From positions 186,001 through 250,000 of the forward strand of contig CAZSDP010000001.1 in the NCBI GenBank assembly GCA_964605665.1: 64,000 bases of DNA. Reading direction: 5' to 3'. The notes below the pieces were generated by a model. The model was not told the DNA's origin, ran no database searches, and saw only the letters and a program-made list of their open reading frames with translations. The position numbers and the translations under genes are program-made. Below, in pieces: positions 36,567 through 45,242 of this stretch. Positions within the stretch are counted from its first letter, which is position 1. Every line of letters begins with the position of its first letter. Origin of the DNA: CAZSDP01 sp964605665 (GTDB taxonomy: Bacteria; Planctomycetota; UBA8108; UBA1146).

Positions 36567-37435
36567 CCACGGTCCAGTCGGGATCGGACCGCCTCGATGA
36601 ATCGATTGAGCGCCGGTGGATGCTGCAGAAAGAACAGACTTGGCTCCAACAGCTCCAATTCCGCGAGCAACCATTTCCCATCTGAATCTTGAATCATGTC
36701 CACTCTGCCGTAGAGAATCTCCGGAACTCTCTCAAGGATCCGGCTTGCAAGTACCTTTTGCTCATCGTTTGGCACAAATGCGTCAGAGATCCGCTCTTCA
36801 TCATCGTGGAAACGTGGGGATTTACGAACTGCATGGGAACACTGACCATCGATAAAGACGATCGCGTGTTCCCCAATTGGACCCTCGACCGCTTCGAGGT
36901 ATTCCTGAATCATCCAGTCTCGCTCGTGAGCACCATCACTCAAAAATTTCTGCGCGCGGTCGACCTCGTTCGCGTCGAACCTCTCAGTCATCAACGAGCC
37001 CGCCGAGATTGTCGGCTTCACCACAAAACGCGACCATCCCCTTTGCTCGATCAGACTCTCCACATCGATGGCATGACCTCTTTCGATAAACTCGGTCGGA
37101 ATTGTGGAGATTCCTAGGGCATCGTACTCACGGAGATACGTTTTTCTGAGGTTCCAACGACAGACCTCCAGGGGATTGTAGAGGCGGCTCACCCCATTCA
37201 CCGACTCTAACCAAGCCTCGAATTCCTCCGGATGCTCCGGATAGTTCCAACACGATCTCAAAATACAAAGATCATACTTTTCAGGGGTCGCGGCCGGATC
37301 ATCCCAAGGAAGTAGATCGACTTCGATTCCTGCCTCATCAAATGCCCCCACCAGCACCGCTTCATCGGGATCCGGCTCAGGAATATCGATACAGGTCACC
37401 AGAGCCACCCGCCCCAATTCACTTTTCTTCATCAC
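36563..37435 (-). CDS. ATP-grasp domain protein
   Basis: 290 residues from GTG 37435 (or ATG 37432). The N-terminus VALVTCIDIPEPDPDEAVLVGAFDEAGIEVDLLPWDDP and LRSCWNYPEHPEEFEAWL, then FVVKPTISAGS, HAVRKSPRF and a late AELELLEPSLFF match a family of ATP-grasp ligases that includes the D-cycloserine biosynthesis ligase DcsG and many uncharacterised proteins. ATP-grasp enzymes join a carboxylate to an amine or thiol through an acyl phosphate. It overlaps both neighbours by 4 bp (GTGA with aroDE, ATGA with the SDR), implying a common pathway. The product is unknown. Confidence 0.78.
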   Translation of the reverse strand: MMKKSELGRVALVTCIDIPEPDPDEAVLVGAFDEAGIEVDLLPWDDPAATPEKYDLCILRSCWNYPEHPEEFEAWLESVNGVSRLYNPLEVCRWNLRKTYLREYDALGISTIPTEFIERGHAIDVESLIEQRGWSRFVVKPTISAGSLMTERFDANEVDRAQKFLSDGAHERDWMIQEYLEAVEGPIGEHAIVFIDGQCSHAVRKSPRFHDDEERISDAFVPNDEQKVLASRILERVPEILYGRVDMIQDSDGKWLLAELELLEPSLFFLQHPPALNRFIEAVRSRLDRG

Positions 37436-38967
37436 TGGGGATGACCTTCATGCTTTGATTTCTGGTCTGCCGCTGGCGGACAGATTTGATCGTAAGCAAT
37501 TTCCTCAAGCGCCTCATCTGTCAACTGGCGAGCCATCTCTCTTGAGACGTCAATTCCATAGAAGATGGAAGCTTGAATTCGTGCTTGCTCAGCAAAGAGC
37601 AGACTTCCGTCTATCGATTTTGCTCCATGACCAGCGCACAACTTCAAGAAGTCGGTCTCCTTCGGTTCATAGCTATAGTCGATTGCCCATCCTCCGCGGA
37701 ATCGATCGATTGGCCATCTGAGCCGATCTTGGGAGATGGAACCTAATCCTGACGCGTTGATGAGGATTTCCGTCCTCTCAATTTCCTCCGGCCCTGCCTC
37801 CGGGATCGAACCTTCGATCAGACACTTTGGCAACCGTCCTTTTATTCGCGGCAAGACTGAGACGCGCCCTCCCCGGGCGGCGAGCTCAAGGGCGATCGGC
37901 TGGGCAACTCCCCCACTTCCGATAATCAAAATCTTTTCACCAAACGGTATTTCGTGTTCAGAGAAGATCCGCACTAGAGCTGGAACATCGGTATTCCAAC
38001 CCAACACATCCCCCTCTTCGTGCAGAAGCGTATTCCAACTGGGATGCCGCTCTTCGCCGGCAGCTCCCGCACGTCCTTGTCCACGCGCCCAAATCTTGTG
38101 AGGCGCCGTCACCGCTAGGCATCTCGGTGGCTCGTAGCTGCCGACAGCTCGCTCGAAAATGCCGTCTGGAGTATCTAAAGAGAAGTCGACCCAACGTTCA
38201 CGATGGTTCGCCGCGGTGAGAACACGATTGTGAAAACCTGGCGAAATCGACCTCGTCACATCCCCACCGATCACTGCACACCAACTCTGGCCGTCTCCTT
38301 GGAGCCCTCCTCCATATCGCGTCGGGATGCTCTGAACCACCGGCTGCCCCTCTGCCGTTCCGACGCAACCCGCCAATCGCCCATAAGCCCAGGACTGTCC
38401 ATTGGCCAAAGCGAGAAATCGGGAAGCTGTTCCCATCTTTGAAGCCGCGAACATCACCACCGGTCGTGGTCCCCCAAACTCAGAGGAGATGCGCAATGCC
38501 TGTCCCGTTGCGGCAACTCCCCCATTCGCCAAAACGAGCTTTCCGGCATCGACGCCCGGCCTCAACAAGTCTCGAGCTGCGCCGCGAATCGCCGCGTCCG
38601 ATTGTGGCTCCTCGAGATGTCTGCTCAGAATCACCTGCACATCGAGAGATCGCTCACTGTTCAAGGACAGGTTCCTCAAGGCCGCTGGATCATCCACATC
38701 GAGATCGATCCAGAGTTTGCCTCCATGCCCCGCTATCGCGTCCTTCAGGTAACGAAGCCGTTCCGATTCACGGGACAATCCCGGTTTCCAGGCGATCACC
38801 TTTGGCTGAGCGATGGCGCAGATCTCAGCAAGAGAAAGAGGCGAGTCCCACAAATCGAAGCGAAATTCAATCGCTCCAGAGCTTCGAATCGCTCGCGAAT
38901 CTTGCAAAAATCTACGAAAAGACTCTCGGCTCGGAAGGACCGTCACCCACCGCGGAGACAGCTCCAT
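37432..38967 (-). CDS. aroDE: Bifunctional 3-dehydroquinate dehydratase/shikimate dehydrogenase
   Basis: 511 residues, ATG start with an excellent AGGGAGGTGA. Residues 1-215 are a type I dehydroquinase: E34 and R36 in EFRFD, H117 in LSRH, Schiff-base lysine K143 in AGKLVLANGG. Residues 228-500 are shikimate dehydrogenase: SISPGFHN (240-247), the catalytic lysine in TAPHK (K291), GWNTD (D327), the NADP motif GSGGVAQPIALELAARGG, and the late DGSLLFAEQARIQ. Both active sites look intact. It converts 3-dehydroquinate to shikimate in the aromatic pathway. Fusions of this order are known in plants and in PVC bacteria. It heads an operon with an ATP-grasp ligase and an SDR. Confidence 0.92.
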   Translation of the reverse strand: MELSPRWVTVLPSRESFRRFLQDSRAIRSSGAIEFRFDLWDSPLSLAEICAIAQPKVIAWKPGLSRESERLRYLKDAIAGHGGKLWIDLDVDDPAALRNLSLNSERSLDVQVILSRHLEEPQSDAAIRGAARDLLRPGVDAGKLVLANGGVAATGQALRISSEFGGPRPVVMFAASKMGTASRFLALANGQSWAYGRLAGCVGTAEGQPVVQSIPTRYGGGLQGDGQSWCAVIGGDVTRSISPGFHNRVLTAANHRERWVDFSLDTPDGIFERAVGSYEPPRCLAVTAPHKIWARGQGRAGAAGEERHPSWNTLLHEEGDVLGWNTDVPALVRIFSEHEIPFGEKILIIGSGGVAQPIALELAARGGRVSVLPRIKGRLPKCLIEGSIPEAGPEEIERTEILINASGLGSISQDRLRWPIDRFRGGWAIDYSYEPKETDFLKLCAGHGAKSIDGSLLFAEQARIQASIFYGIDVSREMARQLTDEALEEIAYDQICPPAADQKSKHEGHPQ

Positions 38968-39080
38968 TCTGACTCACCTCCCTTAGATTCGCCGTTCCCG
39001 GTGGCTTTTGGGGACACTCTTCTTTCACACATCAAGTCCATCAAAAGGAGAAAGTCGTGAAGGTCAGGCTCAGGATTTTG

Positions 39081-39108
39081 TTGGACCGATGCCGATAGTG
39101 GTTATAAT
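39081..39108 (+). promoter_or_regulatory. Sigma-70-type promoter of the rho leader
   Basis: TTGGAC (39081-39086) and a perfect TATAAT (39103-39108) are spaced by 16 bp. No gene follows for about 945 bp until rho, so this probably drives a long rho leader or a separate small RNA. Confidence 0.6.
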
Positions 39109-40053
39109 CTGCCACAGCAGCCGGGTCGAGTAGACCCTCGCTTGCTTCCCCGTGGCACTTCGATTCCAGTGAAACTGAATTCAATTCCAATGAGTTTGGT
39201 TGCCTTTTCGAGGCCTCTTGAGCATAGCCTTTCGACGAAAGGCCGTATCGGATCTCTCCGACTCTTGCAGGCCGTTCTTGTTCGGGGCTTTCTTTTTCGG
39301 GGGATTTCTTTTCAGGTCACCCGAACTCAAAGAAACCGAGTTCAATTCACTGGAATAGGCTCACCAGCTCATACGAGGCTTGACCGTCTTAGCTCGAGCA
39401 ATCCAGAGCCCGCAATGGAGTGTATCCGTCAGCCAGGATTTGGAGTTCCTGCGCATGATCGGAATGGGGTGTGTGCCTTTTGACGCCTCTCCGCTCGATG
39501 AATTGCTCGATCGCAGTGGCGAACTCAGAAAACTGAGAACTCAGAAAACTGAGAATTCAGAGAACTGAGAATTCAATGCACGTGACTTTCAGTGCACGAG
39601 ACTCTCAGTGAAACGATGCGCGGGTTAAAGTAGGGAAATCCGCAAGTCTTTAGAGACTGTTCTTTAAAGGCCGTCGAATCGTCTTCGTTTCGAGTTCCTC
39701 GAAACGCTCTCATGTCGGCGCTGACTTTCCAGCTGATCTCCAGTCCGGGTGCTTCGCATCGCCTTCTTTTGCCCCTTCGCCTTGTCGGAGCTTGAGCAAA
39801 ATTCGGTGGTCGCTGTTAACCAAGATCGAGACGTTGGATTCAACTGATTCAATCCTCACTCATCATGACGGTCGTACTGAAGTCCGTCGATTGAGGTTCA
39901 CGCTCCAGATTTTCACATCTGTGTGAATTCACCTGGATCGTCATACCTCGCAACTCATCTGACCAATGTGAGTCAGGCTTCACACCTCCGTTTCCCTGCA
40001 ACGCGCGTTGAATTCGCGAGTGAAACGGTGACATATCAAGGAGAGATTCGAAC
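39109..40053 (+). other. Long noncoding leader region upstream of rho
   Basis: About 945 bp without a convincing gene. It contains a triple 16-bp hairpin repeat (39522-39569), an inverted repeat TGCAC/GTGCA (39577-39596), an 8-bp stem CGTTTCGA/TCGAAACG (39686-39706), and TTCACA/TGTGAA around a TCTG loop (39912-39927). A promoter lies at its left end and the rho ribosome-binding site AAGGAG at its right end. The rho gene is autoregulated through its leader in E. coli, so a regulatory leader here is plausible, but the length is unusual. A second internal promoter was not recognised. Confidence 0.5.
39522..39569. repeat. 16-bp tandem repeat of small hairpins
   Basis: AACTCAGAAAACTGAG occurs twice without mismatch (39522-39537, 39538-39553), followed by a third copy with two changes, AATTCAGAGAACTGAG (39554-39569). 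In each unit CTCAG and CTGAG (TTCAG in the third) can pair around an AAAA or AGAA loop, so the transcript could form three small hairpins in series. Confidence 0.85.
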
Positions 40054-41643
40054 TTGAACTCCCAGAACCGAGACGATTCATCCAGTCAACGCCCTTCGGG
40101 CTCGCGTAGCCGCAGAGGTGGAAGAACCGGTGGATCCCGAAAGAGTGGCACAGGAGAGAGCCGCGCCGATGGTCGTAGTGATCGGCGCGCAGGTTCATCA
40201 CGACGTTCGCAGCCACGCGCTTCCAGTTCAGAGCGAGGCGAGGAGCGCCGCACGCGAGGCTCGAACCGACGCTCCGATGGACGGCATTCCGAGCATCGCC
40301 AGGGCCAAAATGGAGATTCCCGACGATCGCGTCGCACCACTGATGGTCGTCACCGCTCTACTGGTGATTCCCGCCGTGGAGAGAGCGAGGGCCGATCTGG
40401 ACGCCCTTCCCGCTCTCATTCAGGCCGTGGGGGGAGAAACGACCAACGCCGACGGCAAAAGCCTCGCAACGATCATAGGAATTCCGACTTTGCGGTCGAT
40501 GAGTCATATCCGACCGGGCCTGGCGACCGATCCAAGCGAGAGTTGGTTCGCGGGATCCTGGAAATCGGAAACCAAGGTTTTGGCTTCCTTCGAAATCCAC
40601 AAAAGAGCTTCCGCATTCAACCGATGGACGTCCATGTCGGAAAGCACCTCGTCACCCGATACCGCCTACGCTCTGGGCACTACATCGTCGGAGCCACCGG
40701 TGGACATCGAGCGCCGAAAGGACGCGGGCCTTCGCTTCACGAGATCCACACTGTTGATGGGGATCCACCATCCGCGGTACCAAAGCGTCCATTCTATAAG
40801 GATCTCACCAGTATCGATCCAACTGAACGGTTCCAACTCGGCACCAACGGTGACCTCTCGATGCGCCTCGCCGACCTGATTGCTCCTGTGGGTAGAGGGC
40901 AGCGCGCACTGATCGTCGCCCCCCCCCGTACAGGCAAGACCGTTCTTCTGCAGAAAATGGCCCAATCGATCACTTCGAGCTACCACGATGTCGCTGTCGT
41001 CACCCTCCTGGTCGATGAACGACCGGAGGAAGTCACCGACTGGAAGCGAAACGTTCGCGCGGAAGTTTATGCGTCCAGCTCCGACGAAAATTCAAAAAGC
41101 CATGTTCGCGTTGCCGAGATGGTCTTGAACCGCTGCCATCGACTGCTCGAGTCTGGTTGCGACGTCGTCCTGCTCCTTGATTCACTGACACGCCTAGGTC
41201 GCGCTTACAACTTAGAAACGGCACACAGTGGGCGCACTCTCTCCGGAGGCGTCGACGCCAAGACTCTTGAGAAACCGAAAGCAATCTTTGGCGCTGCGAG
41301 AAATGTTGAAGGTGGCGGAAGTTTGACAATCATCGCGACTGCGTTGATTGAGACTGGTAGCCGAATGGACGAAGTGATCTTCGAAGAATTCAAGGGTACC
41401 GGAAATATGGAGCTCGTTCTCTCCAGAAAACTCGCTGATCACCGCGTCTTCCCCGCGATCGACGTCACACTGTCAGGAACGCGTAAAGAAGAGAAGTTGT
41501 ATACCACGGAGGAGATCGACCAGATTTGGAAATTGCGTCGAGTACTGACGAATGTGAACCCCATCGAGGGTATGGAACTACTCAGCGAACGCGTCGGGGC
41601 TTTCGAAGACAACCAGAACTTCTTGCTATCGCTCAAAGCCTAG
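40054..41643 (+). CDS. rho: Transcription termination factor Rho with long basic N-terminus
   Basis: 529 residues from TTG 40054 (AAGGAG 10 bases upstream). Residues 1-155 are low-complexity, dominated by R, S, G and D, and clearly disordered. The Rho core follows: [14 protein letters not shown] (RNA-binding OB fold, about 167-180), Walker A PPRTGKT (K295), [27 protein letters not shown] and [20 protein letters not shown], where the conserved Q- and R-loop region is intact. Rho is the RNA-dependent hexameric helicase for factor-dependent termination. N-terminal insertions are known in Actinobacteria and Bacteroidetes Rho and alter RNA binding. Confidence 0.95.
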   Translation: MNSQNRDDSSSQRPSGSRSRRGGRTGGSRKSGTGESRADGRSDRRAGSSRRSQPRASSSERGEERRTRGSNRRSDGRHSEHRQGQNGDSRRSRRTTDGRHRSTGDSRRGESEGRSGRPSRSHSGRGGRNDQRRRQKPRNDHRNSDFAVDESYPTGPGDRSKRELVRGILEIGNQGFGFLRNPQKSFRIQPMDVHVGKHLVTRYRLRSGHYIVGATGGHRAPKGRGPSLHEIHTVDGDPPSAVPKRPFYKDLTSIDPTERFQLGTNGDLSMRLADLIAPVGRGQRALIVAPPRTGKTVLLQKMAQSITSSYHDVAVVTLLVDERPEEVTDWKRNVRAEVYASSSDENSKSHVRVAEMVLNRCHRLLESGCDVVLLLDSLTRLGRAYNLETAHSGRTLSGGVDAKTLEKPKAIFGAARNVEGGGSLTIIATALIETGSRMDEVIFEEFKGTGNMELVLSRKLADHRVFPAIDVTLSGTRKEEKLYTTEEIDQIWKLRRVLTNVNPIEGMELLSERVGAFEDNQNFLLSLKA

Positions 41644-41678
41644 GCAATACACCCCAAATCCCCACCGCTGCAAGGAAA

Positions 41679-42482
41679 TCACTTCTTCGGTAAGAGCTCA
41701 GTGGCGACGTCGGCGATCGTGACCCGGTACCAGCCAACCCGTTTTTTCTTCCCGCCGTGATAATCGGTTCCACCACTCTCGAGCAGGCGATGTTCTGCCG
41801 CGAATTCCTTCGCCACCACTCGTCTTTCACCCCGCATTACCGGAGATCTCGTCTCCATTCCTTGCAGGCCTTCTCTTAAGAGCCTCAGTCCAAACTTACG
41901 GACGTGCTCACTCTCCGGATGGGCCCAACATGAAATCCCACCACTTCGTCGAATCGTATCGATGACTTCCGCTGTGCTCACCTCAGTTGGACGAAAACGG
42001 CTTCGATTCATAAAACCGCCATATAGCCGCTCAGGATTGCGCGGCCAGCCAATTCGCACCAAACAACGTGCAACGTGACTGCGACAAGGAACAGCCTCAC
42101 CAACCTCTGCTTCATAGTCTTTCCAATGCAGCGGTATCCCATCATTACGCAATGCAACAACCCCCGCCCGCATCCGAGTCCTTCGATCGGACTCCCGCTC
42201 CCCCACCCAATTCTGAAACTCCTCAGGAAATCCGGAGGGAAAGTAACCGAGTATATGGATCTCTCGGTCACCACTGAGCTTCGCGCTGATCTCGACCCCG
42301 GGTAGCAGTCGCGGGCCCGACTCCTGCGGGAGATCGTGATAGGCACCAACGGTGTCGTGGTCGCAGATCGAAAGCACCGCAACGGGTGCCTTCAAGAGTT
42401 CCGTTGGCGAGTCCTGACCGTCAGAGAAATGGCTATGAACATGGAGGTCGATTCGACTTGTCGGAAGAAGCCTCTCCGTCAT
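41679..42482 (-). CDS. PHP-domain phosphoesterase
   Basis: 267 residues. The PHP metal-binding motifs are present: DLHVHSHFSDG (H14, H16), CDHDTVGAY, PGVEIS, WAHPES and GGTDYHGG. Single-domain PHP proteins of this size include the 5'-3' exoribonuclease RNase AM (YciV) and nucleoside 3',5'-bisphosphate phosphatases; the length fits, but the substrate cannot be decided here. Its start overlaps the gltX stop by 4 bp (ATGA), so it is the last gene of ribE-gltX-php. Confidence 0.82.
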   Translation of the reverse strand: MTERLLPTSRIDLHVHSHFSDGQDSPTELLKAPVAVLSICDHDTVGAYHDLPQESGPRLLPGVEISAKLSGDREIHILGYFPSGFPEEFQNWVGERESDRRTRMRAGVVALRNDGIPLHWKDYEAEVGEAVPCRSHVARCLVRIGWPRNPERLYGGFMNRSRFRPTEVSTAEVIDTIRRSGGISCWAHPESEHVRKFGLRLLREGLQGMETRSPVMRGERRVVAKEFAAEHRLLESGGTDYHGGKKKRVGWYRVTIADVATELLPKK

Positions 42483-43966
42483 TCTGAGAGGGCTTTCGCC
42501 ACCAAGGCCTTTCCTCTTACGATCCGCTCAATTGAGCGCTCCCGACCGAGGACATCCAGCACTTCATAGATTCCTGGGGAGTCTTTCCGACCGGTCAAGG
42601 CGATGCGAAGAGGCATGAAGAGTTGCGGTTTCTTGATGGGTAACTCACGAAGGACTCCTTCGAGCGCCCCCTCAATCGTTGCCAAATCCCAGTTCGCCAA
42701 TCCACTAAGGGCCTCAATCGTCGCCTCCAGAGTAGGGATCACGTCGGGAAGCGCACTCTTAGGAGGCGTCATATCGATTCCGCTGTACTCGTCTGGCTCG
42801 CCAAAGAACCACCGAGTCTTCTCCGCAACATCCGGCAATCGGTGCAATCTCTCTTGGACCACCGGAATGATCTGCTTCAGCCCTTCTTCATCGCAATTGT
42901 CAGGCAGCATCTTTTCACTCGTCAGTCGCCGAAAGAGTTCATCGGCTGGAAGTCTTCGCAAATGCTGACCGTTGATCCAGTCCAATTTTTCGAGGTCGAA
43001 AATCGGTGCTCCCAAAGAGATCTTCTCCAGGCGAAATTCCTCTTCGAAGTGCTTCATATCAAACACCTCTTCTCCGGTCGGACTCGCCCAACCCATCAAT
43101 GCCAAGAAATTCAAGAGAGCTTCAGGCAAGTAGCCTTCCGATCGGAACCAATCGAGAGAAACCGGGTTCTTTCGTTTGGAAATTTTCGACTTGTCAGCAT
43201 TGCGCAAGAGCGGAACGTGAAAGAAACGGGGAAGCGGCGCCTCAAAGCCTCGATAGAGGAGTACGTGCTTGGGAGTTGAGACCAACCACTCTTCGGCTCG
43301 AACAACCTCAGTGATGCCAAAATCGATGTCGTCCACCACATTCGCCAAGTGGTAGGTCGGAAAACCGTCGGACTTAAGAAGCACCTGGTCATCGATTTCC
43401 GAGTTTTGAATCTCGACTTTACCTCGAAGTTCATCTCGAAACACCGTCGTGCCACGACTCGGTACACGTAATCGAATGACATGTGTCTCGCCAGCTTGCG
43501 CTCGCTCTGCAGCAACACTCGGATCTAAATCTCGACAGTGGCCGTCATAGCCGAGGCGCTCTTTATTCCTATTTTGCTCTTCTCGCAACGCCGCAATTCG
43601 CTCCGGGGTGCAGAAACAGCGATAGGCAGCACCTTTTTGAATCAGTTCATCGAGACGGCCCAAGTACACCTCGAGCCTCTCCGACTGTCGGTAAGGGGCG
43701 TGCGGACCTCCGATGTCTGGACCTTCATCCCAAGACAAACCGAGCCAATCGAGCGCCTTGAAGATCTGATTCTCCGCGGTCTCTTGGTAGCGACTGCGGT
43801 CAGTATCGTCGATCCTGAGGATGAACTTCCCATCATTTGCTCTTGCCCAACTACGATTGAACAACGCCACATATGCAGTGCCGACATGTGGATCTCCCGT
43901 TGGACTCGGCGCAATTCGAACTCTTGGTTTGTTCAATGAGGCTCTCCGTCGGTCTATTCGTTTCAT
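42479..43966 (-). CDS. gltX: Glutamyl-tRNA synthetase
   Basis: 495 residues from ATG 43966. A TTG at 43936 (codon 11) has GGAG 8 bases upstream and gives the more typical start NKPRVRIAPSPTG, so the true N-terminus may be 10 residues shorter. Class I motifs: HIGH-like SPTGDPHVGT and KMSKS-like KISKRKNPVS; also DDTDRSR, EEWLVSTPKHVLLY and LNFLALMGWASP. It charges tRNA-Glu (and possibly tRNA-Gln, if the organism uses the amidotransferase route). The ribE stop ends directly at its start without a gap. Confidence 0.95.
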   Translation of the reverse strand: MKRIDRRRASLNKPRVRIAPSPTGDPHVGTAYVALFNRSWARANDGKFILRIDDTDRSRYQETAENQIFKALDWLGLSWDEGPDIGGPHAPYRQSERLEVYLGRLDELIQKGAAYRCFCTPERIAALREEQNRNKERLGYDGHCRDLDPSVAAERAQAGETHVIRLRVPSRGTTVFRDELRGKVEIQNSEIDDQVLLKSDGFPTYHLANVVDDIDFGITEVVRAEEWLVSTPKHVLLYRGFEAPLPRFFHVPLLRNADKSKISKRKNPVSLDWFRSEGYLPEALLNFLALMGWASPTGEEVFDMKHFEEEFRLEKISLGAPIFDLEKLDWINGQHLRRLPADELFRRLTSEKMLPDNCDEEGLKQIIPVVQERLHRLPDVAEKTRWFFGEPDEYSGIDMTPPKSALPDVIPTLEATIEALSGLANWDLATIEGALEGVLRELPIKKPQLFMPLRIALTGRKDSPGIYEVLDVLGRERSIERIVRGKALVAKALSE

Positions 43967-44599
43967 TTACGGTTCGTCAGAAATACGAGCAGCACCTTGT
44001 TCAAGATCTAGAAGGCTTTTGACCCAACGACCGATCTGATCCATCTCCAAATTGACACGATCGCCCACCTGACGATCTGAGAGATTCGTGATTTCTAGAG
44101 TGTGTGGAATCAAAGCCACTGTAAATCTTGGTGGATCAATCTTGGCGACTGTCAAACTGACGCCATCCAGCGTGATCGACCCCTTATGAATCACCTGAAC
44201 CGGGACTTCCGCCGGAATCTCGACGGTCAGCAAAGTGTCATTGCTTCCATGAGAAACCTCCGTCACTCGACCGGTCCCGTCGACGTGCCCCGTCACATAG
44301 TGGCCACCAAGGCGGTCGCCGACCCTCAGGGCGCGCTCCATATTCAAGGCGTCGCCTGGGTTACGTTCAGAGAGATTTGTACAACGCAGGGTCTCGTCCA
44401 ACACGTCAAAACTGAGCGATCCTCCTGAGGTCTCCACCAAAGTGAGGCAGCAACCATCGACCGCGATACTCTCTCCTAAAGCCAAATTCGCCCACATCTC
44501 CAGATCATTTTGCGGCAGCTGCAAAGTCAGCCGTCTTCCACTCGGAATCTCCTGAAGTCTCTCCAGTCTGCCGGTACAGTTCACGATTCCGGTGAACAT
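43967..44599 (-). CDS. ribE: Riboflavin synthase alpha subunit
   Basis: 210 residues from ATG 44599, where MFTGIV is the invariant start of the family and GGGGAGGAG lies upstream. Two lumazine-binding repeats are seen: residues 1-95 with GESIAVDGCCLTLVE, and 97-195 with GGHYVTGHVDGTG and KGSITLDGVSLTVA. It makes riboflavin from two 6,7-dimethyl-8-ribityllumazine molecules. No FMN riboswitch was recognised upstream. Immediately followed by gltX. Confidence 0.95.
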   Translation of the reverse strand: MFTGIVNCTGRLERLQEIPSGRRLTLQLPQNDLEMWANLALGESIAVDGCCLTLVETSGGSLSFDVLDETLRCTNLSERNPGDALNMERALRVGDRLGGHYVTGHVDGTGRVTEVSHGSNDTLLTVEIPAEVPVQVIHKGSITLDGVSLTVAKIDPPRFTVALIPHTLEITNLSDRQVGDRVNLEMDQIGRWVKSLLDLEQGAARISDEP

Positions 44600-44852
44600 G
44601 TGACTCTCCTCCCCAACCATCCCCGATCTCCCCAAAATCGGGCTAAAGCCCCTACATCGCCGATATTTAGTCGAACTGCAGCAAAAATCTTCCTCGAAGC
44701 TCTCTCCGACTAGGGGCTAGTCAGAACGGCTGAGGATCGTACCATCGAGAGTAGAAGCCGCCAAAAGAACCAGATTCGGTCACTTCTCCAGTCTCGACGT
44801 GCCTGACGATCGTCGCGACCAAATTTCAGAGAAGACCACCAATCTGGGAGTA
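44600..44852. other. Gap between divergent ribE and the coiled-coil gene unit
   Basis: Together with the leader to 45242 this is a 643-bp stretch without a gene. The left part should hold the ribE promoter on the minus strand, but nothing near consensus was found. No open frame looks coding. Confidence 0.4.
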
Positions 44853-44880
44853 TTGACCAACTTGGGGGCAGCGTTATAAT
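44853..44880 (+). promoter_or_regulatory. Near-consensus sigma-70 promoter
   Basis: TTGACC (44853-44858) and TATAAT (44875-44880) are spaced by 16 bp: eleven of twelve consensus positions match. This is the strongest promoter match in the window. Transcription would begin near 44887, about 355 nt before the coiled-coil gene. Confidence 0.75.
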
Positions 44881-45242
44881 TCCAAGATCCACGGGCACCT
44901 GTTCCCATCGGAACATGGAGGTTCGGGATGATGGTTCTAGTCGAAGACGGGGAGTTACCCCTCCCGGGGTAAATTGTCTTCAATGGGTCGAACCGTCTCC
45001 TGATTCGCCCCCCCAATCTGGCGAAGGTTAGATTCTTACGCCGATCGCGATTTTGCACTCCTCGTTGGAGCGAATGATCGTCCGGCGGCACCGACATTGT
45101 CTACTGTTGGTGCGGAGGGGCCTGTGGTTCGATCTTGTGAAGCAAGTGGAGCAGGTTTCGATCTGCCAGAGTTCCGTGAAGGTTCTCCACGTCGGACGCG
45201 TGGCAGGCCCTTCCGAGATTCCCTGAGGGGAGGACGATTCTC
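44881..45242 (+). promoter_or_regulatory. Structured 5' leader of the coiled-coil gene
   Basis: The transcript leader contains several stems: TGTTCC/GGAACA around CATC; GGGG (44949-44952), ACCCC (44957-44961) and GGGGT (44966-44970), where the central C-tract can pair with either flank; a perfect 9-bp hairpin (one G-U) at 45088-45096/45105-45113 with an 8-nt loop; and CCACG/CGTGG near 45190. It ends in GGGGAGGA before the ATG. No known riboswitch class was recognised. Confidence 0.45.

Noticed and set aside
40118..40879. A 253-codon frame inside rho in another reading frame
   Set aside because: It overlaps the low-complexity Rho N-terminus and core. Its length results from the repetitive CG-rich codons, and the product has no recognisable domain.
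44600..44852. Possible FMN riboswitch in front of ribE
   Set aside because: The conserved RFN-element segments were not found on the minus strand upstream of ribE.
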